A stretch of 64,000 nucleotides of DNA from Mesocentrotus franciscanus (taxonomy: Eukaryota; Echinodermata; Echinoidea; Camarodonta; Strongylocentrotidae), in the NCBI GenBank assembly GCA_037976565.1, contig CP137666.1, positions 57,344,740 to 57,408,739 on the forward strand, in the 5' to 3' direction. The notes under the pieces are model-generated. The model saw nothing but the letters and a program-made list of their open reading frames with translations. It was not told the DNA's origin and made no database searches. Numbering within the stretch: position 1 is the stretch's first letter; each line of letters begins with the position of its first letter. The translations under genes were made by a program, and so were the position numbers. Of this stretch, positions 12,802 through 24,559 are shown piece by piece.

Positions 12802-15800
12802 CTGCAGCGGGAGAAAGAAAGAGGGAGAGAGAGAGAGAGAGAAATAAGTGATAATTAGTTTTTGATCACATACTTCTTGCAGATAAACACCACTATATAA
12901 AATACTATCCTTGCTTCTAAAGATTAAGCGGCCTAATCAACTCCTTACAATTCCGTAGCTAGAGAGGTCACGGGGGCACGTGCCCCCACCCATTCGAATG
13001 ACCTGCTTGCACATCCCCCTCTAATTATCTCTCCTTCACGTTCCCATTCCACTCTCTTTTACATTTTCTCTCTTTTTTCCCCTTTCTTGTATTACTTATG
13101 TCATTAAATGGGGGCATCCATCCCACGCCACTGTCGGTCCCTACACACATTTCCTGATGCTACGTTTCAACATACCAACATATATCTGGCTTCAAAGTTG
13201 GGCAGAGGCTCATGTAATAACATGATATAGGCATCGATTTCTGTGTTTCATGGTTCACTTGGAGGGTTATTATCAACTGAAGGGCACGAGATGAGTTATC
13301 AAGATCACGTGATCAAGAGGTAAGAGAAGGTAAATAATGCTCAAGACATATTACAATTATGTACATGATTACCGGCATGACTAGGACCCAGAGGGGTAGC
13401 ACATGGAAGGACCTTTTAGGGATAAAAAGAATGTACATGTATTTTCCTGTTGCTAATGTTATATGAAGTGATATATTAAGATACTGATAACACGGGGAGG
13501 CGAAATGCACTCCTGACAATATTATACTAAATAATTGATTTTGTAAAAACAATTTTCTTTCTTGGTACGTAAACGGGAAGGGCCTATGCATAGCCTGTAT
13601 TATGCTGGATACGCGAATGAAACATCCTATGGTTTATCTATCGGTCTTTCATCCACTTAAAAAATATTATCTCCAGCAAAGACACTGCTCATCCTCCCTA
13701 TCTCTCCCGGTCTCTTCCTTCCTTTTTATTTCGTGCTCTCTCTTTCCCTCCTTCCATTAATTTATCTTTCAAAACAACATTAACTATATCCCAAGTTGAA
13801 ACATAAAAGTACGTTGAACTTCCTCGGCTTCCTGCAATTTAATAATCCTTCCAATTGATTATGTTTCCTTGACTAGTTTTTACTGTGGTAAAATGGTTTA
13901 CGAAATGAAATCTTTTCGAACCATTAGGTGCCCTTTCTCAATCACTTTCACTCATCCATCCGCTGCGCTAATTTACAACCCTCGGATTTCTCTATATTTA
14001 GAATGTTCTCAGCATCTTGTTACGTTCTAAAGTGTAAAGCCCATTATTATTCCGTGACTGTATTTCATAGGTAGGGTGCTATTCAACTTTTTTTTCGCTA
14101 TCAATAAATATTCATCCACGTCGTTTAATTAGTAATCTAATAACATTGATACAGCATTGGGTAATGTAAAACGTAACAGTAAATTTACATATTTCCCTTT
14201 TCCCGGTACGAAACGCTTTCAGAAAATAAAGATATTTTAAAGAGATAAATTTCCCTTTTCACAAACTAAAAATATAATCGTTTTTCCTAAAACCACGGTA
14301 AAAACGGGGTTGAACAATAAGCTACCTTTTTGCTCTTTACCGTCTTTCGTATTCTATGCCTCTTTCTGTCTCACTCTCATTATACATATCTATAGTTCAT
14401 TTACTCTATTGTCTGTCTGTCTTTCTCTCCCTCTCTCTCTCTCTCTCTCTCTCCTCCCCCTCTCTCTCTCTTTCTCCACTTCCTTCCTTTCTTTCTTTTA
14501 ATTTCTCATTTGCTCTCCAAGCTTATTCTTTGCGCGTCCGGTCTATAATTTCAGTTGACTGAGCTTACCCATACACTGTCCTTTTACCAAAGTACGCTGC
14601 CTCGAAAATAATAAGTGGTTGGAAACTGCATCACCATTAGTGATGCCCTTTTAGTGAAAAAATAGTCACAATAGAAGAAGAAAAAAAAGATTCTAGTAGC
14701 TTGTTGGTAGTGTTCAGATTCATGTAATATATGAAATACAATTTTGGAAAAGAAGATTGTACAATCAGTTGGCGTGATAAGGTTTCAAGTATGAGATACG
14801 CAAGCTTTGTTTAAATCATCTACACAGCTATCTATCTTTTTATATGTTATTTTCAATTATCCATCTTTCTGTCTTTCTTTTTTCTTTATATCTCTCTATT
14901 TACAGATTGATGTACGTTTCTATCCATCTATCTATCGATCAATAAATTGATCGATCTTTTGTTTTGATATACAAAATCTCTCATTGCCATTCGTGATTTT
15001 AAGAGCTTTGCATATTAAGAAAATACGCGAAATGCTCTATATTTTTACTATCATTATCATGATGATAACACACCAATGCATTATTGTACGTGATGGCAAA
15101 ATAGTGAGACTGCAATGCTGTCCTCTCTGATATTACGTGAGTACTAGAAAAAGAAATGACTGAAAACCAGAGAACGTACCTAAAATTGTCAACATTTTTG
15201 TTTACAAAATTGAGGATTCCCCCATATATATATATCATAGCATAATCTTTCGGAGAAATATGTATTTCAGATATTTCAGCATTTTGGGGTGTGGTGGCAT
15301 CAATGTCTCCTAATATCCCTCTGGCCATTGATTGCAAGACTTCTTGATGACCAGGAGATAATTATCAAGAGGGGCCGTCTACCGCACACAATCAATCAAC
15401 CCTTTTCTTTGGTACCAATTTATCTGTATAAACATATACTTATTTGTTAATACATAAACATCTTTTTTTTTCTTCCCATTTCATTCTTTTGACTTCATTT
15501 CTTCTTCAAAATGCTTTTAAGTATTTGTACTATCCGACATCAAAAAACCTTTTGTTGGTCCCTGAAGTCAGAATTTCGTGTTCGGAGGCTCTTACAGCAC
15601 AATGGGATTTACCGAGAAGCGTCGGGTTTTGCCGCAATGGGTCACATATCGTCGGCGATATTATGTGTGCGTGTGTGTTTGTGTGCGTGCGTGTGCGTGT
15701 GTGTGTGTGTATGTGAAAGGCAGGATTTTTTTGTATCAAGGTTGAAAAACACAATCAGTTTCTGTCGATTGGATTTTTATCTCCTTTGTCAATGAACTGG

Positions 15801-18800
15801 ATTATATATTACAATTGACAGCTTATAAACATATTTTTCATGGTCTTGGTTGACCTAATACGTTTTGACAATTGAGTAGCAATGATAGCTATACGTAACG
15901 CACTTCTGTGACGTCATAGATCTGTCACGAGACAAAAGAATGTATAAAGTGCAGGGGGGAGCCATGAAAGGGCAGCGATCCTAATTATAACATTTACTAG
16001 CAGACATCGTCTCTCTAAATGTGATTTAAATGGAAAGGTAATTGATATGAAAACAAATTTATGAGACATATTTTAAATCCCAGGTATTTTCGTTCATTGT
16101 TAATTTGGCTTATTGACTCCTGACATTTTGACAAATGTCACATTTATATAATATATCGCATTATTTACCGATTCAAGGTAGAAAAATATAGAAAATAGTG
16201 ATGAATAAATGCAAAAATTTAAATGAATTAAACAAATATTGTGCGAAAGCCAATTAGTCCTACAAGCATGACAATAAATGGTTCAGATTACTGCTACAAA
16301 ATTATCCGTTCATTCTTACCTACATGTCTTGGAATGCATTGCTTTACATTAACTAGTTGAAGAAGATTAAGAAACTTTACTTCTAACAAAAGTTCGCAAG
16401 GCAAGGGGGACATCTGCCTGTCGTCTTTGACAGCAGTGTTAGGAAGAAGAAAAAAAATATTCCCGACGGTATGATATCGATTTCCCAGTGTAATAGACAT
16501 TAAATAAGACTACTCAGGTTTTTTTTTTTGGGGGGGGGATCTCGTACTCAAAGTCGAGACCACGACAAAATTTATTTTAGTATTAAAATCATGTATCATA
16601 ATAATAATTAATTTTCTGATATATCATGACTATAAGGATATTTAACCGCGATCACCATGAAATAAATTGAAGAAGTAATGCTCTGGTCTAAATTCGAGTA
16701 GGGGATTAATTTGAAAGAAATATATCTTTCCATTTTTGTTACCTATTCTCTAGGATGCAAACAATGTTATTTCATCATTTTCTCCAGGAAGAATACTTAG
16801 TTTCATTTCAAAAGACGTAATAATCGCAATAATCACATTGCCACTATTAAATATATCGTATATATGTAATGAAAGAGTAAGCTCATGCTTTGCATTCGTG
16901 AAGCTACTCACGAATGAATGGCACAAGTAAATGTCGCTCCATTTCCTACTCTCATTCCCCCTTTCACCTCCTCCCCCTCTCTCTCTCTCTCTATCTCGCT
17001 CTCACTCTAAAACTCTCTCTCTCTACCTTCTCCCTATGTTCCTAACTATCTATCTGCCTGTCTGCTTGTCACTTACTTCTCCCTCCCCTCTCTCTCTCTC
17101 TCTCTCCCTTTTCAATAATTATATTCACATGCGTTATCAGTATCGACTTACAAAAATCTCTCTCCGCCCTTGTCATTTATGTAATATCCCACTACCTGTG
17201 TAATACCACCATTATCATAGCTATCACAAAAATGATATAGTTACTCATGTTATTATCTATATGCAATATTATTCAAATCTAGCTTCATGTCGCCGTTGTG
17301 GTCGTGCGACTAATCATGTATGATCACGAGGTTTCTATGGTTAATTTTCCTCCCTAATATTGCCATTTGCACGGCCAATCAAATGAAAATTCATATCAAA
17401 TGGACAATGCGAGCCCGGGATTAGGAGATAAATGAGTTGATTCGACCGTATCAATCCTTTGATTAAGTTACCGGGAAGACAAATGACTACAGTAGATTTA
17501 AAATTGATCATCGTTTCGTGTTCACCTGACAATTTTGATTATTATTTTACTACATGAAAATGATGAAATAAGAAATTAAATGATATATTGGTGAAAAATT
17601 ATATGATATGATATGATATGATATGACATAATATGAAATAAAATGAAATGAAATAAATGAAATGAAAAAAAATGGAGAGGGAACAAACTTATATGATATG
17701 AAATCAATTAAAATAACATGAGATAATTATAGAGAATAAAGGAAATAAGGTCATTTGAAATCAAATTGAATGAAATGAAACGAAAATTAAATGAGGTGAA
17801 GTGATGATACAGAGAGGAAAGGAAATTTAATAAAAATAAATAAAATACCATGAAATGAAACGATCAGATGGAGAAAAAGTGAAAAACTAATATGGGCGCA
17901 TGACTTTTCCTGATTTTTTTCTTTCAGTCACTAACTTCAAAGAATCTTTGTTATGTAGTATGTGAAGAGGGTATTATCGTAATATTGCGGTGTTATCTCA
18001 GAATTGTCGCACGACTGCCTTTTTGATGACAAGGAAGGCCAAATTGTTCACCTACTCATCCATATTCGCAATTTAAGAGTATTTGCACAGGCATGTATGA
18101 ACTGAGCTTTGTTTGCGCCCTGATTCGTGACAGTCACCGTTTTAGGAAACCGGAAGCTTTGATTCTCTTGCCTAAAAATAAATCGTATCAATCTTCATGA
18201 AATTGCACAAAGATCCAATTAATTTAATACTAGATAATCGAAAATATTTGCACAGCGGAAAAGGTAAGTTAATAGAAGTGGCATTTAGGAGATTGACAGA
18301 CAATAACCGAGTACAATTTCTAAAATACAATTGATTATTGAAACATTTGTTTAAATCAAAGTCATTTAAAATTTGTCATTCAAATCGTTTATCATCGTTA
18401 AGGAGAGAGAGAGAGAGGAGAGAGGGACATACAGACAGACAGAGACACAGAAGCAGTCGCATCTAGGGTGGGTAAGTTACGATTTACAAGATTCCATTTA
18501 CTGATTTCCTTATATTATAATCAGATATTCCAAATAAAGAAATAAATCACGGAAATGCATGCTAACCTATGGGGTATGCGATCCCCAAAATACTACGTAA
18601 TTTACGTTTGTTGAGGCAAACACTCTACTCCTCTATTGTTCTTTATCTATCAATATCCTCTTTAAATCCGTTTCATTTTACATGTGCTACCATTCATGGT
18701 CTCTTCCCTCAAACAAATATTTTAAAAAATACTCTCGATTGACTATCGAACAGACCACTGCAAGTGAAAACGCACTTCCTCATACAACAGATACACCATC

Positions 18801-20660
18801 GACACCGATACCAGACCAACAACAGACCGAATAAAAATACTACGGGACCCCAAATTGCGAAGATTTTGACGATTTTCGATCGGTTTGGAGTCTGTTGGCG
18901 TTGTGACCGTCGTATTATCGAATATACCTAAGTGACACCGCTAAATCAACTCCAAACCGACTGATATCTTGGCCTTAACTTTTTCGTCTGTTTTTTGTGT
19001 GTGATAAACACTCGAAAGGCGAGAGATGAATAAGGATAATCATTTGCAACCCACCTTGATTTGCCAGGTATTCTGGAGGTGACTGTCGGAGTTGGGCATT
19101 TTCCTCTGGTAAGTAACCACTAAGGTCTATCGTGGAGGGGTCGACGGCGAGAAGACGGGCGGCGGGAGACTGGGGATCGATGCTGGCGGGAACACTGAGA
19201 TCACGGTCGTCAGAGAAGAACGTTCTTTTGCCGATGTGTACGTGACAGAGCTTTGGGTGCCGCCCTTTGCAGAAGGAACTCTTTGCACTGTGTGTCAGGT
19301 GGAATGTGGCACAGAGTGCTATCAACACCGAGAATAATGCTGTGGGGAAAAATGAGACATTCGCAATCAAGAAAATATAAAACAGAAAAAAGAACTATGC
19401 CGTAAAAATAATAGCACTATTGAAATGTTAAATTAAAAAAAAAACTTTTGTCATAAGAAAGATAAACGAAGCATTAAGAATCATATTGAAGTACAGTGCA
19501 TAACCAAGGAGGTAGCTTGCCCGGTACCCCCGTGGCCGAACATAAACCATAAGAGATATTGTCACTTAAAGGCCGGGTGTTTCAAGCTTCTTGACATCCC
19601 CAATTTGGACCAGGAATTGAATGTGTCGAACATTCTGGATACCGTTCTCCCGGTTGATTTTTCACCGACGACCTCCAATAAAATCTGATTGATTGAAGCT
19701 AGGACCGATATTCGACCTCCCCAGAAACGCGGCTGAGATTTGATCCCAGGTTTGTTAGATAGGAACACCGGAGAACCAACCAGAGAACTGAACACTAGAT
19801 CAAGATTCATCATCGTCTGTCCCTAGTCACGTGGTCAAATCTTAAGGTTTAAGTTGAATCATATACAATTCAGTTAGCAAAAAGATAAAAATAAAAATTT
19901 ACCGACCAGAAAACTTTTATAGTAATTCTGAAATAAAGGACTTCTTTTAAAATCCCCAATAACATGAATAACAAACCCAGATACCGTGTTGAAAATGAGA
20001 AGACAAGTAAGCAGATATGATTTTACACCACGAAATGCCACATCAATCATTACTTGAATCCATGAGCACAAAACAGCATTGTCTCATTAAAACTTTCAAG
20101 TGAATTCTAAAATCCATTTAGAATCTGTTAAGTGTGGATTTGATATGAAAATATCATCATTACTTGAAAGAAGTTAAGAAAGCAAAAATTGACGCGAAAA
20201 ATTCTTAGATTGTGTTCTCTGACATAACAAGGAATATTTCGTAGAGAAAAAAGTAACGATGATGATAAAATAATTATAGAGGGACACACACACACACACA
20301 AACACCAACACATGCAGAAACAGAGGGAGAAACAGTGGGAGAGAGAGAGAGAGGGGGAGAAAACAGAGAGAGGGGGAGAGAGAGAGAGAAAGGGAAATAA
20401 CTAAACGAAGAGAAGACGTAGTTGAATATTAATACAGAGTGTAACTGCTTGATATAACAACTCGTATAAACTGCACACAATTCATAACATGATTCATATC
20501 TCCAAATATCAAGCAATGAAACATACGAAAATATATTTACTGATGATAAAACTTCTTGAAGAAAAAAAGAAAATCAAGAAATTCTCCCTGTGAACAGAAG
20601 ACCACAATTCATAAGTCTTAACATAAAACAAAATAAATGCTTACACTGTGTGAGATCCAT
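12704..20660 (-). CDS. Secreted peptide-hormone (neuropeptide) precursor, spliced gene, family unassigned
   Basis: I assembled this gene by hand from splice signals. The coding exons are 20660-20645, 19339-19055 and 12801-12704, joined by two phase-1 introns with GT/AG borders, giving 132 residues. Residues 1-24 look like a signal peptide (start MDLTQS, hydrophobic core LFSVLIALCATF). Residues 25-44 hold the likely bioactive peptide, SSFCKGRHPKLCHVHI, followed by Gly42-Lys43-Arg44, the usual amidation and dibasic-cleavage signal. Cys29 and Cys37 (7 residues between) would form one disulfide. Residues 45-112 are an acidic, Pro/Ser-rich spacer. Arg113-Lys114 precedes an 18-residue amphipathic tail ending LEEP. 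One N-terminal copy right after the signal peptide recalls the layout of CCHamide or elevenin precursors, but the cysteine spacing and tail do not clearly fit either. The role as a secreted ligand for a cell-surface receptor is inferred from architecture only. An extra in-phase exon may lie at 16424-16320. Confidence 0.78.
12802..16319 (-). other. Intron of the peptide precursor gene (3' part)
   Basis: This intronic sequence lies between the last coding exon and the candidate cassette exon. It includes the perfect palindrome GGGGGCACGTGCCCCC at 12972-12987, at one end of a probable old transposon fragment (about 12950-13140). It also holds a pyrimidine tract at about 14402-14500, TATC-type repeats at about 14820-14945 and a (GT)n run at about 15664-15712. 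No other exon was recognised. Confidence 0.45.
16320..16424 (-). CDS. Candidate cassette exon of the peptide precursor with a second cysteine pair
   Basis: This 105-nt segment lies between the two downstream precursor exons on the same strand. It has a very strong donor (GTAG|GTAAGA, intron starting at 16319). Upstream is a long pyrimidine tract with a CCTAAC branch-like sequence and an AG ending at 16425. Both borders are phase 1, so inclusion adds exactly 35 residues without shifting the frame, between Gln100 and the GED of the last exon. The encoded segment runs from DDRQMSPLPC to KQCIPRHV and adds two cysteines 19 residues apart. The acceptor base context (AAAG) is weak, and a better-looking AG seven bases further in would break the phase. 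It may be a real constitutive exon, an alternative exon, or chance. Confidence 0.4.
16425..19054 (-). other. Intron of the peptide precursor gene (5' part)
   Basis: Contents include pyrimidine tracts at about 16940-17110, a cryptic ATGAT/ATGAA minisatellite (entered separately), a GA/ACAG stretch at about 18402-18450, and a hairpin with 11-bp arms CGGTTTGGAGT (18881-18891) and ACTCCAAACCG (18949-18959). Confidence 0.45.
17590..17870. repeat. Degenerate ATGAT/ATGAA pentamer minisatellite
   Basis: The run begins with repeated TGATA units (about 17600-17630) and grades into TGAAA/TGAAAT units to about 17870, with interruptions. It reads as a decayed pentanucleotide satellite inside the intron of the peptide precursor gene. 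Confidence 0.7.
19055..19339 (-). CDS. Precursor exon: signal-peptide core, cyclic peptide and spacer
   Basis: This 285-nt exon encodes residues 6-101 of the precursor. Its acceptor is TTTTTCCCCACAG, ending at 19340, and its donor is AAG|GTGGGT, beginning at 19054; both borders are phase 1. It carries the hydrophobic core of the signal peptide, the two-cysteine peptide CKGRHPKLC with its HVHI tail, the GKR processing site, and an acidic spacer containing FFSDDRD and YLPEENAQL. GC content and codon use are clearly higher than in the flanking AT-rich DNA, as expected for coding sequence. The open frame continues upstream of the acceptor to an ATG at 19370, but that part is the intron's polypyrimidine tract and is not likely to be translated. 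Confidence 0.82.
19340..20644 (-). other. First coding intron of the peptide precursor gene
   Basis: This 1305-bp intron starts GTAAGC and ends CCCCACAG on the minus strand. It contains (CA)n at about 20285-20300 and a GA-rich tract at about 20336-20396. A GC-richer patch at about 19500-19830 looks like an old repeat; its GGGATCAAATC on the minus strand faintly resembles a tRNA B box, but no clear A box was found. Confidence 0.5.
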
Positions 20661-20687
20661 ATTGTTTTGGTGGATGAAAGAAGCTGA
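20645..20687 (-). CDS. Precursor exon with start codon (coding 20660-20645)
   Basis: The start ATG is at 20660-20658. Five codons plus one base (M D L T Q and T) are followed by a strong donor, GTAAGC, from 20644. The single leftover base joins CA at the start of the next exon to give Ser6, and the fusion MDLTQS-LFSVLIALCATF makes a well-formed signal peptide. Upstream, a pyrimidine-rich TTGTTCACAG acceptor ends at 20688, so this exon probably begins at 20687 with a 27-nt 5' untranslated part. The in-phase join to the independently recognised exon at 19339 is the main reason for choosing this start. The alternative exon ending at 20824 also joins in phase but has no in-frame ATG. Confidence 0.68.
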
Positions 20688-21065
20688 CTGTGAACAAGAT
20701 ATAAAATATACTCTTCTTTAGACCAAAGATAAATGAGCGAATAACTACACGCTTTTCGAATGGTGAGTCGGAGAAGTGGTCGCGCTGGAGACGTATGGCT
20801 TACTGAAGTAAAAAAGTAGTTACCTACTGCTTTTAAAATGATTCCAAGAGTGATGCGCCACAAGGTTGCGAGAATGAGCGGCCGCGGCGCGCGCTAGACT
20901 GGTGACGTGCAGTGCCGAGTTCGTTACAAGAGGAATTAAAACGGTGTATCGTCTTCGATAATGTTGATACGCAATGCATCTGTGCCATGACGTAAAGCAC
21001 ATTTCGCTTCATCATATTCCATTTATTTATTTATTTCTATTTACAAATATAGTTATATACGCAGG
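20688..21065 (-). promoter_or_regulatory. Putative promoter / 5' untranslated exon region of the peptide precursor gene
   Basis: The region contains an unusually CpG-rich patch (about 20875-20897, with GCGGCCGC and GCGCGC), two TGACGT CRE/ATF-like cores (20903-20908 and 20988-20995, the second TGACGTAA) and a TATATAA on the minus strand at 21059-21053. A donor-like AG|GTAACT at 20824/20823 and an acceptor at 20688 would define a non-coding first exon and a 136-nt intron. CRE-like elements are common upstream of neuropeptide genes. Several upstream ATGs (for example near 21015) would fall in the leader if transcription starts just below the TATA box, so the true start may lie closer to the gene. 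Confidence 0.4.
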
Positions 21066-21069
21066 ATAG

Positions 21070-23870
21070 GCCTCGCATAAAATGATAAGGTCAAACAAAT
21101 TTGACTAGCGAAAATGAAATATTAGGATGAGAAAAGTTGACATTTGCACAAGTTTTTTTGTTAATTGTCAGGGAATAAAAAAACATTCAGTTAGTTAATG
21201 AAAGTAGAGGACTAAAACTAATTTTTAGTTGCTAAAGATACTTTTTTGTGAGAGCCACTTGTGATGCATTGAGTATGAATTTCGAGCGTTTTGATATGCT
21301 TTCATCATTGAATTATATCAGAAAGGATCATTTAAAAAAAATGCAAGGGGGCCACCTCGCTACCCAAAGACGAGGTCACTGTTGCGAATAATGATACTGT
21401 TTTTATATAATTTATTCTAAGCTCCAACATATAGTTATAAAGGTCGTCTTTCTCCTCCGAAGGCACATTTGCCATTGAAGGAATGATAAGAGTGATTAAT
21501 CGGTTGTAAATGTAAATACAATTGTTTAAAAAGGCTGCATTGAATAATAAATAGAAATAAAATAAAAATCGGGTAAAGGTTAACGAGAGATACTGGGTTG
21601 TATGGTTTCCAGACAGAAGAAAATATGCCTCTTGTCTTTAAACGGAGAATTAAGATTCGAATTAGAAGGCTAGGTATGGTTTATATTTATTTGTTGAGTC
21701 TTTTCCTTTTTTTATGTTTGTGGGCATCAAGAATAAAATACATGTGAACAAATGACCTGCCTTCAAATCTGCCAAATCGACGGGAAAAGAAACGCCTTGA
21801 AGAGACTGTCTTCTGCAACTTTTGGGGACACTCATTTCCTTCCAGAATAAACCACGCAATGTTGTAAGACGAAGGAAAATAATTATCATTTTAAAATGCT
21901 TTCGTTTATCACGTTAGAATATTCACATTAAAGATACTATGTCCCTTTTGCAGCCAACATCAAATTCTGTAGAACTTTGCAGGAATTATGAATATGTCAT
22001 GTATGTCCTATCTGTGAAATTTAAACGTTAGCAGTGTCCTAGTATTCAAATTATGCAAGGAAACCCGTTTACTTTCTAGACTTCCCTGTCAGACACTATT
22101 GAGTGACTGGCTGGCTTTTTCATCTTTGGTAATAACATACATAAAACGAGCTGTAAGAGGTACATGAGCATTTGTCTACATCAATAACCCACTACTTGTA
22201 ATGTCCAAAATTAAACTGATTGAATCTTTGTGCAGCACAAAACGTACGACCATTCGGTACAAGGGTCTGAAAATCAGACGATTACTTAGGTGATTGCAAT
22301 CACTTAAGTCGATTCGACAACTAATGGTCGTTATTTTCCCACAAAAAGCCATTTTCAAACCCTTTCGTTTTAAGGAAAGTTCTAAATAAGTACTGTCTAT
22401 CAAATGCCGTTGGAATTTAACCTTTTCATTTGTTGGCCTGCAAATGGGACATAGTATCTTGAAATAAACCATGGTGCTTGGTATACATTCACTAAATCTC
22501 TTCTAATTAAGTACAAAGTAACGAAAAATATGGCAATGTACTGTATGTCGTTTGCAAAAGATGAAAGAAAATATCATTTTACAAGGCTGTTTGTTATCAC
22601 AATATGAAATTTAAATTATAAAACATACAGAGCTTCCTTGCACATATTTTGATGAATCTCTGATTCGGTACAAATCAACGGAAATGCTAGCATAATTTTT
22701 GGAAGATGAAATATTTCAAAATGCAGCATTGTATCAAAATAATGATTCAAAAAAGAAAAATTGGGTGTGGTGCAAAATTGATAATTCCCTCCTAATCCGG
22801 TGCAAATCAACGAGAAACATTGCCACGTTTGTTGGTTGCATACTGAACTTTTTGCAGGATATGAAAAAAAGACCAACCGGTTGCCACATTTCATGGTCGT
22901 TCGCGTGACGTCTCCGACGAAACAAACAATGATTGGCTTTTGATTGCGTTCAATCTTTCCACATTATTACCATCACCTGCCCCTGCAGTCTTACTTGTCA
23001 CATCACAAACAAGCAAAACAATTAACATAAAACAGTAACAAGAACGAGCCCTTTGGCAAGTGCAAACCTTCGAGTTAATAGGGAAAAAGATCAACAGCGG
23101 ATTTCTAAATCAGTGGTTTGTCACCTTACTATTAACAGTTTTTTTCTAGCTTTAAATCGAGAACGTCACATGAAAAATTACACGATTACACGCCCTTTAT
23201 CATGTTTATATCTCGTCTTATCTATTCTGTTTAAAAGTAATCATGCAAATAAATTTTAAAAATATTGTAACAAAATTATTATTTTTACGGAAACCGTCTC
23301 ATCGCTCTCGTCACCAATTACACTCATTCTACCTCAAGTTTCGCTCTCTAATTTTGTACATGGCTCTCGCGCAAACATCAATAGCACAATCTGTGATGAC
23401 TGGTCAAGAAGAGAGGGGTCAATGGAGTTCACTTCCATTCACTAACTATTAATCGGGAAGAAAGGCAGCTCGATCTTTGAAGTCGAATTATTTAACAGAT
23501 AATCGTGCTCTCTAGTCCTTACATTAACTACGTTATCATTAGATCGCTAGCATTTTTTGCGGCGGCAGAAAAGACCCGAGAAGAAGTCCCCCTATCTTTT
23601 TGTATAAATAATTTGTCCGACTGTTGTTGTTCTTATTTGAAATTGGCACCTCGACAAAGTTATATCCTGTGGAGCAGTTGTTGAAAGGGTTCAGAAGTCA
23701 CAGTTCGTCGTTGTTGTGTGGTCAAAGGAGTTAATAACGGATCAATAATATGAAATAGTAAATTGTATATCAGGAGTCTATAGATTTAAGGAATGAAGAA
23801 TTTATCTTTTAGCATGATTAGTTCTTATGAACTGGCATATGACATGTTAAAAAAAAATTATTATTAGGGA
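21070..23870. other. Intergenic DNA upstream of the peptide precursor gene
   Basis: No gene was recognised. A weak direct repeat is present: a segment with CGGTACAAATCAACGGAAA near 22668-22685 recurs as CGGTGCAAATCAACGAGAAA near 22799-22818, about 130 bp apart. It is probably an old dispersed repeat. Confidence 0.35.
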
Positions 23871-23884
23871 TTGTTTCTTAAAGA

Positions 23885-24110
23885 TAAAGACCAGTTCTGG
23901 TCATGCAATTGCATTGTGAAAGAAACGTTGTGAAATCGATCAGAAAAGGTTGATCATCTAGCATATAAGTATTGGTGTGTACTGCAAGGTTCTGGAATCA
24001 TCAAAATGATAAGAAATTTGGCCCAGTCTTGGTAAAGTTACAAGCACTGTACACAGAAAGATGTATATGGGACTACACGACCACGTGCGCGATATCTATT
24101 TGGTCCCAAT
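23885..24110 (+). repeat. Dispersed repeat, copy 1 (GCATTGTGAAAGA ... CTGTACACAGAAA)
   Basis: It shares ordered motifs with the copy at about 47.0-47.2 kb: GTCATGCAATTGCATTGTGAAAGA near the left, then CTGTACACAGAAAG and TATGGGACTACA near the right (each shown here in parts under 20 nt: TTGCATTGTGAAAGA; GCACTGTACACAGAAAG; TATGGGACTACACG). The order and spacing are conserved although the sequence between has diverged. Class unknown. Confidence 0.6.
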
Positions 24111-24559
24111 AGATATAATAATTTACCAAATATATACCAAAATAAGTAGGCAGTTTCCCGGCAAAATTTGTATCATCACGTATTAGTCAAAACATATTCT
24201 TTCACAGGATTGGTAATGAGAGCTTCCATTTCATTTTTTGAGAGAGGGCCGTTTTCAAAACGGCTTTATCTTTAAACTTTAATGGCGCTTGCTTTAACGA
24301 ATCGGACTATGCAGGTCTAGTTAGATTTATCTTCAAATATGATTTTAATATGGAGCTTTCTTTATAATGATTTTGAGTGGGCTGATCTCCGAGTAAGGAT
24401 TTTAACCTGACCTCAAGATGAGGACAGAGTCTGGCCTCAGCCCAGAGTGAGCTGGAGGGTCGCGAGAGATTGTTAACGAGCGAGATCCTCGAGTGACGCA
24501 ATACGAATCTAGACTTGCTCAATGGCGAAATGTAACACATTACTAGAGGCATTTACACA

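Noticed and set aside
19500..19830. Possible tRNA-derived SINE in the first intron of the peptide gene
   Set aside because: Only a weak B-box-like GGGATCAAATC; no A box at the right distance and none of the body blocks shared by the other SINEs.
20820..21015. Alternative first coding exon ending at 20824 (WRITLGIILKAV joined to the peptide exon)
   Set aside because: The donor phase fits, but there is an in-frame stop at 20894-20896 and no in-frame ATG after it. The ATG exon at 20660 gives a better signal peptide. The segment may instead be a non-coding leader exon.
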